A DNA stretch of 19,177 nucleotides, from contig CAKVBX010000032.1 of NCBI GenBank assembly GCA_934725685.1, forward strand, positions 1-19,177, given 5' to 3'. Origin of the DNA: an uncultured Bacilli bacterium (GTDB lineage Bacteria > Bacillota_I > Bacilli_A > RFN20 > CAG-288). Below, in pieces: positions 1-7,054 of the stretch. Numbering within the stretch: the stretch's first letter is position 1; each line of letters begins with the position of its first letter. The position numbers and the translations under genes are program-made. The notes beneath the pieces were generated by a model that worked only from the letters and a program-made list of their open reading frames with translations, made no database searches and was not told where the DNA came from.

Positions 1-29
1 TACAAGATACAAAAATCAACAGAAAAAAA

Positions 30-49
30 GGGAATCTCGATGGATTCCC
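30..49. terminator. Hairpin, probable intrinsic terminator
   Basis: A perfect 7-bp stem (GGGAATC / GATTCCC) with a 6-nt loop. On the minus strand it is followed directly by seven T (positions 23-29), the classic intrinsic terminator layout. On the plus strand the following bases are only moderately T-rich (TTTACTTTC). No minus-strand gene lies to its right within reach, so it most likely ends a plus-strand gene lying left of the window, or acts in both directions. Positions 50-255 hold no supported gene. A 70-codon open frame there has no Shine-Dalgarno and low-complexity content. Confidence 0.5.
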
Positions 50-272
50 ACTGTTTACTTTCTTGCGATTGCCCTACAGAGTCTTCTCTTTTGTTGATTC
101 TCTGTTTTCTTCGGTTTTTCGTGAAAAAAAGAAAGGATAAAAGTGGTTACAACAAAATCTTGTTAGCGGAAAATTCGAAGAAAAAAATCATCCGAGGCAA
201 TAAGAGAGAAGTTCGATTTTTCTTTATCTCATTCTCTGATTTGTTATCATAATCGTAGGAGAAAAAAGAAAT

Positions 273-1022
273 ATGAAAGCACTTATTACTGGTGGTACTA
301 GCGGAATCGGCATCGCCATTGCCGAAGAACTTCTGAAACGGGGATATGAAGTATCCGTTGTTTCCAGAAAGGAAGGCGATCTTCCGGCTTTGAAAGAAAA
401 ATACAAGGATAAAGTTCTGACATTCGCTTCGTACGATCTGTCGAAAGAAGAGGAATGCTATCGGTTGCTCAAGGATACCGAAGGGGAAGACTATGATCTT
501 TTTGTCAATAATGCCGGATTTGGTGATATCGGAAGAATCACTGATACGAGCTTGGACAAGGAAGTCAACATGCTTAAGCTCAACGATATCGCCACCCTGA
601 TCTTAGTCAAATCCTACCTGCTCCGTTTCATTAAGAAAGGAAAAGGAAGAGTCCTCACCGTCGCCTCTGCAGCCGCCTTCGGTGTTGCTCCCTATATGAA
701 TGTCTATTATGCGAGTAAAGCCTTTGTCTATTCCCTCGCCCATGGTTATTATCGGGAACTGAAGGACATGAAGTCCAAGGTCACGATTTCCGTGCTCTGC
801 CCAGGACCCGTCAAGACAAGATTCGAAGAGGTCGCTAATGCCAAGTTTACAATCTCTTCCCTCCAGGCCGACGATGTCGCTCGTCTTGCCGTCAAGAAGA
901 CACTCAAAGGAAAACTGGTGATTGTCCCCGGCATTAAGATCAAGATTGCTCATGTCTTTTCCCACCTTGTTCCGAAGCGTTTCATCAGTAAAGTCCTGAG
1001 AAAACAGTCGGAGATGAAGTAA
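273..1022 (+). CDS. Short-chain dehydrogenase/reductase (SDR), NAD(P)-dependent
   Basis: This is a classical SDR of 249 residues, the normal length for the family. The Rossmann dinucleotide-binding motif TGGTSGIG is at residues 6-13. The NNAG motif is at 79-82, the structural Asn in KLND at about 104, the catalytic Ser in VASAAAF at about 132 and the YxxxK pair at Tyr145/Lys149. The full Asn-Ser-Tyr-Lys set is therefore present and the enzyme should be active as a cytoplasmic oxidoreductase. The basic residues after the second strand (VVSRK, 29-33) lean towards NADPH. The substrate cannot be read from sequence. The start is supported by TAGGAG at 256-261. The gene stands alone: a hairpin follows it and the next gene is convergent. 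Confidence 0.9.
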   Translation: MKALITGGTSGIGIAIAEELLKRGYEVSVVSRKEGDLPALKEKYKDKVLTFASYDLSKEEECYRLLKDTEGEDYDLFVNNAGFGDIGRITDTSLDKEVNMLKLNDIATLILVKSYLLRFIKKGKGRVLTVASAAAFGVAPYMNVYYASKAFVYSLAHGYYRELKDMKSKVTISVLCPGPVKTRFEEVANAKFTISSLQADDVARLAVKKTLKGKLVIVPGIKIKIAHVFSHLVPKRFISKVLRKQSEMK

Positions 1023-1043
1023 TCTGTTTTGAACTAATCATAT

Positions 1044-1078
1044 AAATAGCTTTCCGTTAGCGTTTCGGAAGACTATTT
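1044..1078. terminator. Hairpin between convergent genes
   Basis: The outer stem AAATAG / CTATTT continues into an inner stem of CTTTCCG against CGGAAGA with one mismatch and one G-T pair. The loop is about 9 nt. It lies 22 bases after the SDR stop and 30 bases from the end of the convergent Fic remnant, so it can serve both. No long T-run follows on either side, which lowers confidence in strict rho-independent termination. Confidence 0.45.
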
Positions 1079-1107
1079 GTGTGGATGGTTAATTGGTCAC
1101 ATTCCAA

Positions 1108-2242
1108 TCAATAGCGTCTTAATTTATGATAGGTAAAACGACCGAACTCGGTGTCGACAAGTTTGTCTTGTGATTTCAATTCCTTTAGGATATACATCAG
1201 GGTACGTTTGCTGATGGAAGCCTCTTTCATCAATTCGTTGTTTGTGATTCCATAGGGAGACAGAAGAGAGCTTTCTAACAGTAGATAGTAAACCTTGTTT
1301 TCGGAATTTGAAACCTTAGAATCATACGAAAAGGAGTAGTGTTGTTCTTTCTTCTTTTTGAGTTCTTGTATCATATTCTCGATACTATGTAAGAAAATGG
1401 AAAACATTTTTTCAACATAGGCATTGAGACAACCGAACTGTAATCTGTCTTCCCCATCCTTCAGTGCAGAATTGTATTGATTCTTTTCTTTATGAATACA
1501 GGAAGAAATCAGAAAAGAAAAAACAAAATCCGTTTTTTTCACAAAAGAGCAGAGAAAATATAGTGGCCTAATCTACCATTTCCATCTTTAAATGGATGAA
1601 TTGTTTCGAACAAAAAATAGGAAAGTATCGATTTTATATAAATATTGATATTTTGATTGATCATCTGAAAAACGATAATAATCCTTTTTTATTACCCTCG
1701 GGATAGAAGCCGTTATGGATTGCCTGTAATCCGTTTGATACATACACAGATTTTTTTGAACAGGTCTCCGTCAGGATAATTCTCTTGATTGATTCCTGGA
1801 AGAATCACTTCATCATAAAGGAAACTGATATCCTGAAGTGTCTTGAGCGAGACATCTTTTTTGTTCATGAGTTCGGTATACGATTTGGTGATAAAAATCA
1901 GCTCTTTATCCTTGATGTCATTTGTCTTAGTGAAGACAGAGAAAACATCTTTGCTTACCGAGTGGATTTCTTCGATGACATTGGTTGCTAGGATATCATC
2001 CAATAGGAATGAGTTTATTAGCTGCTTTTTCCGATTTCGGAAAAGGAGGAATAGAGTGAATCGAGTTCCCGTTGCTTTTGATGAAGACTGAATAGCATTT
2101 GATTGATGGCGTCTTCTGGATAAAAGAAATAGAAAAGTTTTTCACTCTGATAGACAGTGATGGAAAGCGGACTATTTTTAACTCGAAAAGGTAAGAAGAA
2201 AATTCTTCTTTAGAAAGTTTGTAACAGTTTTTTTAGGTTCAT
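1108..2242 (-). pseudogene. Fic-family (AMPylase-type) protein, multiply frameshifted
   Basis: Read on the minus strand across three frames, this locus gives a full-length Fic protein of about 378 codons. It runs from ATG at 2242-2240 to TGA at 1110-1108 with no nonsense codon once frame changes are allowed. The N-terminal part reads SITVYQSEKLFYFFYPED, then LLDDILATNVIEEIHS, which matches the Fic N-terminal and inhibitory-helix region (S/T-x-x-x-E, followed by E where G/N is usual). The middle gives YVSNGLQAIHNGFYPEGN. The active-site loop HPFKDGNGRLGH is at 1598-1563. The final Arg of the usual HPFx(D/N)GNGRxxR motif is His here. The C-terminal frame (1542-1108) holds a winged-helix-like segment (ITNNELMKEASISKRTLMYILKEL). 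Frame changes fall at or beside 2228-2234, 2175-2179, 2026-2030, 1751-1757, 1685-1690 and about 1540-1548. Fic enzymes usually transfer AMP to target proteins. This copy should not make a full-length product unless frames are rescued. Confidence 0.85.
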
Positions 2243-2303
2243 TTTTGCATCTCACTTATGATTTAAATTTCAAGAGGTGCAAAAATGAAGGAAAATTGCA
2301 CCT
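2240..2303. repeat. Nested inverted repeats over the Fic start; operator candidate
   Basis: Two overlapping inverted repeats share a middle arm. CATTTTTGCATCTC (2240-2253) pairs with GAGGTGCAAAAATG (2274-2287), 13 of 14 bases. AGGTGCAA (2275-2282) pairs exactly with TTGCACCT (2296-2303). The result is three half-sites of an AGRTGCAA element. The left arm contains the start codon of the Fic remnant. On the minus strand, TTGCAC and CATAAG about 16 nt apart could form a weak promoter overlapping the middle arm, as expected of an autoregulatory operator. That role is inference. Confidence 0.5.
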
Positions 2304-2515
2304 GAAAAGTTGATTCATAATTTATTTTACCGGCTTTGTTCTTGTTTCAGTCTTTTTAAATAGGAAAGAAATTTTCCGAATTCATGAGAGAAAGCGCGAA
2401 ACCGGACAACGGTACTGAGTCTGATGTTTCTTATTCTGCGGGATGTCTAGTCATCCAGTTATTTCTTTCAGGATTTTTGGAGCATTGAAGACGATAAAAA
2501 ATAGTGGTTTTAGTA

Positions 2516-2521
2516 TATAAT
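2516..2521 (+). promoter_or_regulatory. -10 box candidate for the coiled-coil/pepT unit
   Basis: A perfect TATAAT lies 28 bases before the chosen ATG at 2550, in an AT-rich stretch. No good -35 hexamer sits at 16-18 nt spacing, so the promoter is only partly supported. The rest of the gap (2304-2515) shows no gene with a Shine-Dalgarno site. A 34-codon open frame at 2384-2488 lacks a ribosome site and resembles nothing I recognise. Confidence 0.4.
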
Positions 2522-2549
2522 TTATATAGTAAAAAAGAAGGTGATATTT

Positions 2550-5500
2550 ATGGACAAAACAAAAGCATTACAACTTTGGGAAAAACGATACGGCGACAGA
2601 GAAATTGCCTATGACTATGCCGCTCAGAAAATGGTGAAGGATGACTTCGAAAACGAAGCTTCCGGCTATTCCTGGACGGTCGATCTTATCAAACCTGCTT
2701 CTGGCGGCGGAAGATACACGGATGACAATCTCATGATTGCCTCAAGTCTCACGACGAAAGTGAGGGCAGGAAAACCTTCCTTCCGCTTCGGGAACATCCT
2801 TTTCGAAGTGAGAAAAGGGAAGTCCTATGGCACTTCCGCTCTTTATGATGTTACGGACAGAAACCATCCTCTGGAGGTTTCTTCTGTCCGGGTGGAAAAC
2901 CTTGAAGAGAGTGCGCATCTTCAAAGACAGAAAGAAATTTATGGAAGAGAGAAAAAGAATGATTTTGTTCTTCCGAATCTCTCTGCTATCCGCAAGAATG
3001 TCGTGAAAGAGAATGCCCCTGAGATTCAGCTTGAATATGAAGAAAAGAGTCCAGCTGTTCCTGCTGTGATGCCGATGGAAGAAGAGATTCCGGAAACGAA
3101 GAATACACTTGTGGAAGAAGCTACCCTTGAATCCGTGATGGAACCGGTCGAAGAAGCCAAAATCGAAGAAACCAGAGTATCTCTTGTTGAAGCAACGGCC
3201 GCCAAGGAAGAACCTGTGATGGTTCCGCTTCCGGAGGAAGAAGAGGAAATAGTCGTCGATGAAAGAAATATCCTCATCGATGCCCTTGCTCAGGAGACGG
3301 CGGATGCCGATCTTCTCCGCGGCCTTTATCAGAAATCTCTTGTGGAAAAGGAAATTCTTTTGCAGACGAAGAGAAACCTTTCTCAGAACGTTCTCGCACT
3401 GAAGGAAGCAAGTTCGCTTCATTATGAGAATTGCAAGAAAGAACAGGAGAAGGTCCAATCTCTGGAAAAACAGGTCTCGGAATGCTCTGCTTCCAATAAG
3501 GATGCTTTGGATGCTATCAATTTGGAAAACGCAGAGTTGAAAACCGAACTCGGTACACAGTTGAATGAATATGCAAGACTGGAAGAAATCTATCAGTCCG
3601 TCCAGGAAGAACTTGCCAGAATCAAAGCGGAGAAAGATACTCTTCAATCCGAAAAGGAAGCACTTCAGCTTTCTTTGGACCAGGGAAAGGAAGCCAATGA
3701 AAACTCTCTTCAGCTTCTTCAGGCTGAAAATGCTCGGCTCCAGGCAGATACCTCCTCTCTGAAAATGGAACTTGAGGCTTTGGAAAACAAAAAAGCTAAG
3801 TTGATTTCTGAAAAAGAGAAGATGGAATCCGTTCTTCAGGAAAAAGAGGAAATCCATCTGAGACTATCGGAAGAAAAAGAATCTGAATGGAAAGCAAAAG
3901 AAGAATCATTCAATCAGACTATCGCAGAAAAAGAAGCTGAAATTCAATCACTTCATGAGAGAAATGAAAGTCTCAGCAAGGAGAAGGATACATTGCAGAG
4001 CGACGTCGCTCTTGCAGATGAGAGAGTCCGAAATACGGAATGCGGAAACGAAGAACTTCAGAAGAAAATCGATGATCTGACTGTTGCTTTGGAAGAAGAA
4101 AAACAAACAAAAGAGAATGAAAAGGCGCAATCCGAGGAGACAATCCGGAAGCTCAGGGAAGAAAAAGATGACCTCAACGATTCCTTCCTCGTCACAAAGG
4201 CGGAAAAGGAATCCGCCATTGCAGAGAAGGATTCCTTCTACAATAAGAATGTCGAACTCAATGTCGAACTGAGCGGACTGAAGAACGAAAACACAGAACT
4301 CAGGAGTGAAAACGAAAAACTCTCCCGCAACATGGAAGCCAATGAGGAAAGCCACAAGGAATCTATTTCCGTTCTTCTGAAACAGAAAGAAGAGATGGAA
4401 GGCAAGATCACCTTCATGACACTCGGAGGCGATATCGAGCATTACGGAGAGTATCTCTTCTATCTCTCCGACAACGATAAGAAGAACACGAAAGAGAACA
4501 TCATTGAGGCTTTGAACCTCAATCCTTCCTGGCACAGAAAGGAAGAACAGAGAGTCAATGCCATCAGGGAAGGTGTCGACAATATTGAAGGGAAGATTGT
4601 ATGCCTCGATACCTGTGATGTCTCCTATCTAGAAAAAGAGAAAGCCGATCGGGAGAAAGCCCTCAGCTATTGGGCGATGAAGTTCGGCGATATTGAGGAA
4701 ACCACAGACTTTGCCGGCCGTGTCATCAATATCTCCGATTATCTCGATAAGCATACCGGTCACGGATGGAATTTCTTCCGCATCGATTCCGACGAACGGG
4801 AATATGAAGGCAATATTGCCGTCGCTAATCTTAGGACTATTCTCGATTATAGAGAGAACGAGAGCTTTACAAGTAATGGAGAATCCTTCCATGTCGTGAA
4901 AGAGAACGGCATCAACCGCATCGAATCGGAAAGTTATGTGACCGACCCTTATGATTTAGGCCGTACCCTTGCCATCACCAAAGAAAACCTGAATAAAGTC
5001 AGTCCGCTCATCTATCTTTTCGTCAAGTGTGTCGGAAAGAATAACGGCGAAGCGGATCCTGCAAAACTTATGGAGTTCTATGACGTCATCGACCGCACGG
5101 TAAAGAGAACCTGTCCTCGCTCTTTCATTGAGATGCGGGCAAAGACCGGAAAGATCAACTATGCTTTCCTGACTTTCGACGGCAACGTCGAAGGTGCCTA
5201 TAAGGAAGCCCTCGACTATGCCTTGCTTCTCAATTCCTATCGGAACGAATTGAGGAAGGAGGAAAACGGCATCAACGGATTCATCGTCCTCGATCAGGTC
5301 ATGATTCCGTATTCTTACCGTCACCTTGGCTTCGAGCAGCTGCTCACCCAAACAAAAGACGTGGAGATGAGAGCCATCCACTACGAATTCATTCAGACGG
5401 TGATCGTCAATTCTCTGATCAAGAAGAGCATCCATATCGGGCCTTCGATTCTCGATTCTCTTCCCTTGGATCAGGCCTCGCTCAAAGGGTCCGATATCGG

Positions 5501-5606
5501 TCAGAGCAGGAGCTTTTCCCAGATTTACAACTTCACCGGCCACTTCAATACTTATAACTTCGTCTTCTCTCTGAAGAAGGGAAATACGGAAGAAAACAAC
5601 AATTAA
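2550..5606 (+). CDS. Large cytoplasmic coiled-coil protein with two degenerate HNH-like domains
   Basis: This protein has 1018 residues. ATG 2550 is chosen over an upstream in-frame GTG at 2541 because AGAAGGTG (2536-2543) is correctly spaced for ATG and overlaps the GTG. No signal peptide or membrane segment is visible. Residues 5-110 resemble an HNH-nuclease-like domain: SWTVDLIKPASGGG with downstream DNLMIAS matches the usual WxVDHIxPxSxGG...NL pattern, but the key His is Leu and no second-site His/Cys cluster remains. An acidic, Pro-containing linker (about 120-245) follows, then a long Glu/Lys/Leu-rich coiled coil (about 260-620). Residues 703-800 repeat the first domain in weaker form: KALSYWAMKFGD mirrors KALQLWEKRYGD, DFAGRV mirrors DYAAQK, and GHGWNF mirrors SGYSWT. 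The final ~200 residues are unrecognised. Function is unknown; a scaffold or nucleic-acid-binding role is inference. It lies 26 nt upstream of pepT and is probably co-transcribed with it. Confidence 0.8.
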   Translation: MDKTKALQLWEKRYGDREIAYDYAAQKMVKDDFENEASGYSWTVDLIKPASGGGRYTDDNLMIASSLTTKVRAGKPSFRFGNILFEVRKGKSYGTSALYDVTDRNHPLEVSSVRVENLEESAHLQRQKEIYGREKKNDFVLPNLSAIRKNVVKENAPEIQLEYEEKSPAVPAVMPMEEEIPETKNTLVEEATLESVMEPVEEAKIEETRVSLVEATAAKEEPVMVPLPEEEEEIVVDERNILIDALAQETADADLLRGLYQKSLVEKEILLQTKRNLSQNVLALKEASSLHYENCKKEQEKVQSLEKQVSECSASNKDALDAINLENAELKTELGTQLNEYARLEEIYQSVQEELARIKAEKDTLQSEKEALQLSLDQGKEANENSLQLLQAENARLQADTSSLKMELEALENKKAKLISEKEKMESVLQEKEEIHLRLSEEKESEWKAKEESFNQTIAEKEAEIQSLHERNESLSKEKDTLQSDVALADERVRNTECGNEELQKKIDDLTVALEEEKQTKENEKAQSEETIRKLREEKDDLNDSFLVTKAEKESAIAEKDSFYNKNVELNVELSGLKNENTELRSENEKLSRNMEANEESHKESISVLLKQKEEMEGKITFMTLGGDIEHYGEYLFYLSDNDKKNTKENIIEALNLNPSWHRKEEQRVNAIREGVDNIEGKIVCLDTCDVSYLEKEKADREKALSYWAMKFGDIEETTDFAGRVINISDYLDKHTGHGWNFFRIDSDEREYEGNIAVANLRTILDYRENESFTSNGESFHVVKENGINRIESESYVTDPYDLGRTLAITKENLNKVSPLIYLFVKCVGKNNGEADPAKLMEFYDVIDRTVKRTCPRSFIEMRAKTGKINYAFLTFDGNVEGAYKEALDYALLLNSYRNELRKEENGINGFIVLDQVMIPYSYRHLGFEQLLTQTKDVEMRAIHYEFIQTVIVNSLIKKSIHIGPSILDSLPLDQASLKGSDIGQSRSFSQIYNFTGHFNTYNFVFSLKKGNTEENNN

Positions 5607-5632
5607 TTTCACGTGAAATAGGAGAAATGAAA

Positions 5633-6826
5633 ATGACAGTTTTGGATCGTTTTTTACACTATGTCTCATACGAGACAACCGCAACGGAAGAGAAGGAGGA
5701 TAGCTGCTCCAATCCTTTGATTCTCCGGCTTACGGAAGAACTTCTGAAGGAACTTCAGGCGCTCTCTCCGGATGAAATCAGCGTCAACCGGTATGGCATC
5801 ATTGATGCGAAATTCCACGGAGATTCTTCCAAACCCGGCATTGCCTTTTTGGCCCATATGGATACCTCTTCTGCCTGCAGTGGAAAGGATGTCCATCCCC
5901 GCATCGTCGAATTTGACGGAAAGGATGTGACCTTGCAGGCCGGTATGGTCCTTTCCATGGAAGAGTTCCCGCTTCTCAAGGAATCCATCGGACACCACAT
6001 CATTGTCACCGATGGTAACACATTGCTCGGCGGAGACGATAAGGCGGGTATCGCCATCATCATGACGGCGCTCACTTCCATTCTGGAAGGAAAGAAGAAT
6101 CACCGCCCTCTGGAAATCATCTTCACGACCGACGAGGAAATCGGTGCGGATGCCGAACATGTTTCGATGGAGTGTGTCACCTCAGAGTATGGTTATACTA
6201 TCGACGGCGGTGACTATCGCTATGTCTCCATCGAATCCTTCACGGCCTATTCCATGAAGGTCTCCGTGAAAGGCAAATCCATCCATCCGGGTGCTGCCTA
6301 TCACAAGATGGTCAACGCCAGCAATGTTCTCATGAAATTCCATGGCAGTCTTCCTGAGACACTGAGACCGGAATATACCAAGGACAAAGAACCTTTCTAT
6401 CATCTCTGTGAGCTGAAGGGAAGTGAAGATCATGCGGATGGTGACTATATCATCCGTTCCTTCGATGAAGAGGAGATGAAGAGTCTCATCGCCCTTGCAA
6501 AACTGACGGCAAGAAAAATCAACGAAGAAGTCGGCTATGAAGCCATCACCCTCGAATTCCGTGAACAGTATCACAACATGAAGGCGGTCCTCGACCGTTA
6601 TCCGGAAATCCAGAAAGAGTTCGAATCTGTCTATCAGAAGCTTGGCATTCCCTGCCTTTATGAAGCGGTTCGCGGCGGAACGACCGGAAGTCAGCTCTCC
6701 TTCATGGGACTTCCGACTCCGAATCTCGGCACCGGCGATTACAACATGCACGGCAGATATGAGTATGTCGATATCGAACAGATGGAGAAGATGGTCGAAG
6801 TTGTCGAAGAACTGATGAAAGCCTGA
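5633..6826 (+). CDS. pepT: Peptidase T (tripeptide aminopeptidase), M20 family
   Basis: This 397-residue protein is close to the usual ~405-410 of PepT. It is a cytoplasmic metallo-aminopeptidase that removes the N-terminal residue from tripeptides. Metal and catalytic motifs are intact: HMD (His75, Asp77), LLGGDDKAGI (Asp135 and/or Asp136) and TTDEEIG (Glu168/Glu169). YTIDGG follows, then the C-terminal GDYNMHGRYEYV with the late metal-binding His. Two ATGs compete, at 5627 and 5633. AGGAG at 5620-5624 sits only 2 nt from the first but 8 nt from the second, so 5633 (MTVLDRFLHYVSYET) is preferred and agrees with typical PepT N-termini. A perfect 14-bp palindrome, ATTTCACGTGAAAT (5606-5619), lies between the upstream stop and this ribosome site. 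PepT would process small peptides brought in by the Opp system encoded downstream. Confidence 0.93.
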   Translation: MTVLDRFLHYVSYETTATEEKEDSCSNPLILRLTEELLKELQALSPDEISVNRYGIIDAKFHGDSSKPGIAFLAHMDTSSACSGKDVHPRIVEFDGKDVTLQAGMVLSMEEFPLLKESIGHHIIVTDGNTLLGGDDKAGIAIIMTALTSILEGKKNHRPLEIIFTTDEEIGADAEHVSMECVTSEYGYTIDGGDYRYVSIESFTAYSMKVSVKGKSIHPGAAYHKMVNASNVLMKFHGSLPETLRPEYTKDKEPFYHLCELKGSEDHADGDYIIRSFDEEEMKSLIALAKLTARKINEEVGYEAITLEFREQYHNMKAVLDRYPEIQKEFESVYQKLGIPCLYEAVRGGTTGSQLSFMGLPTPNLGTGDYNMHGRYEYVDIEQMEKMVEVVEELMKA

Positions 6827-6871
6827 AAATCAAAAGCTTCTCATCTATTTTCATCCTTATATAATAAGTAA

Positions 6872-6893
6872 TATAATTTTGTAAGCGTTTCCA
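6872..6893 (+). promoter_or_regulatory. TATAAT followed by a cre-like site
   Basis: TATAAT (6872-6877) is followed at once by TGTAAGCGTTTCCA (6880-6893), which matches the catabolite-response-element consensus TGWAANCGNTNWCA at 13 of 14 positions. A cre over the expected transcription start would allow CcpA repression. The -35 region at 17-nt spacing (TTTCAT) is poor. A second TATAAT at 7017-7022 is nearer the protease start, so which promoter is used is uncertain. The 228-nt gap 6827-7054 holds no gene. A weak 7-bp hairpin (TGAAAAT / ATTTTCA) begins at the pepT stop. Confidence 0.5.
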
Positions 6894-7054
6894 GTGCTTT
6901 TTGAAGTTTAAAGAAAGATTGAAAATTATTGGAAACTATCGAAAAAATTTGAAAAACATGCTGTTTTTGCCGAAAATTGAAAAGTTTTGTTTCTATAAAA
7001 TAGTTTATTATTCACGTATAATAATCAAGTTTCTTTAGGAGGAGTATTATTCAT

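Noticed and set aside
40..252. 70-codon plus-strand open frame
   Set aside because: It starts inside the terminator hairpin, has no Shine-Dalgarno and is Lys/Phe-rich low-complexity sequence typical of AT-rich non-coding DNA.
2286..2306. 6-codon frame (MKENCT) on the plus strand within the inverted repeat
   Set aside because: It has a ribosome-site-like GAGGTG, but it arises from mirroring of the Fic start. No downstream gene suits leader-peptide control.
2384..2488. 34-codon plus-strand open frame
   Set aside because: There is no ribosome site, no recognisable similarity, and the frame is short enough to occur by chance.
2541..2549. GTG 2541 as start of the coiled-coil protein
   Set aside because: The GTG overlaps the Shine-Dalgarno AGAAGGTG. 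ATG 2550 has correct spacing and begins directly at the domain.
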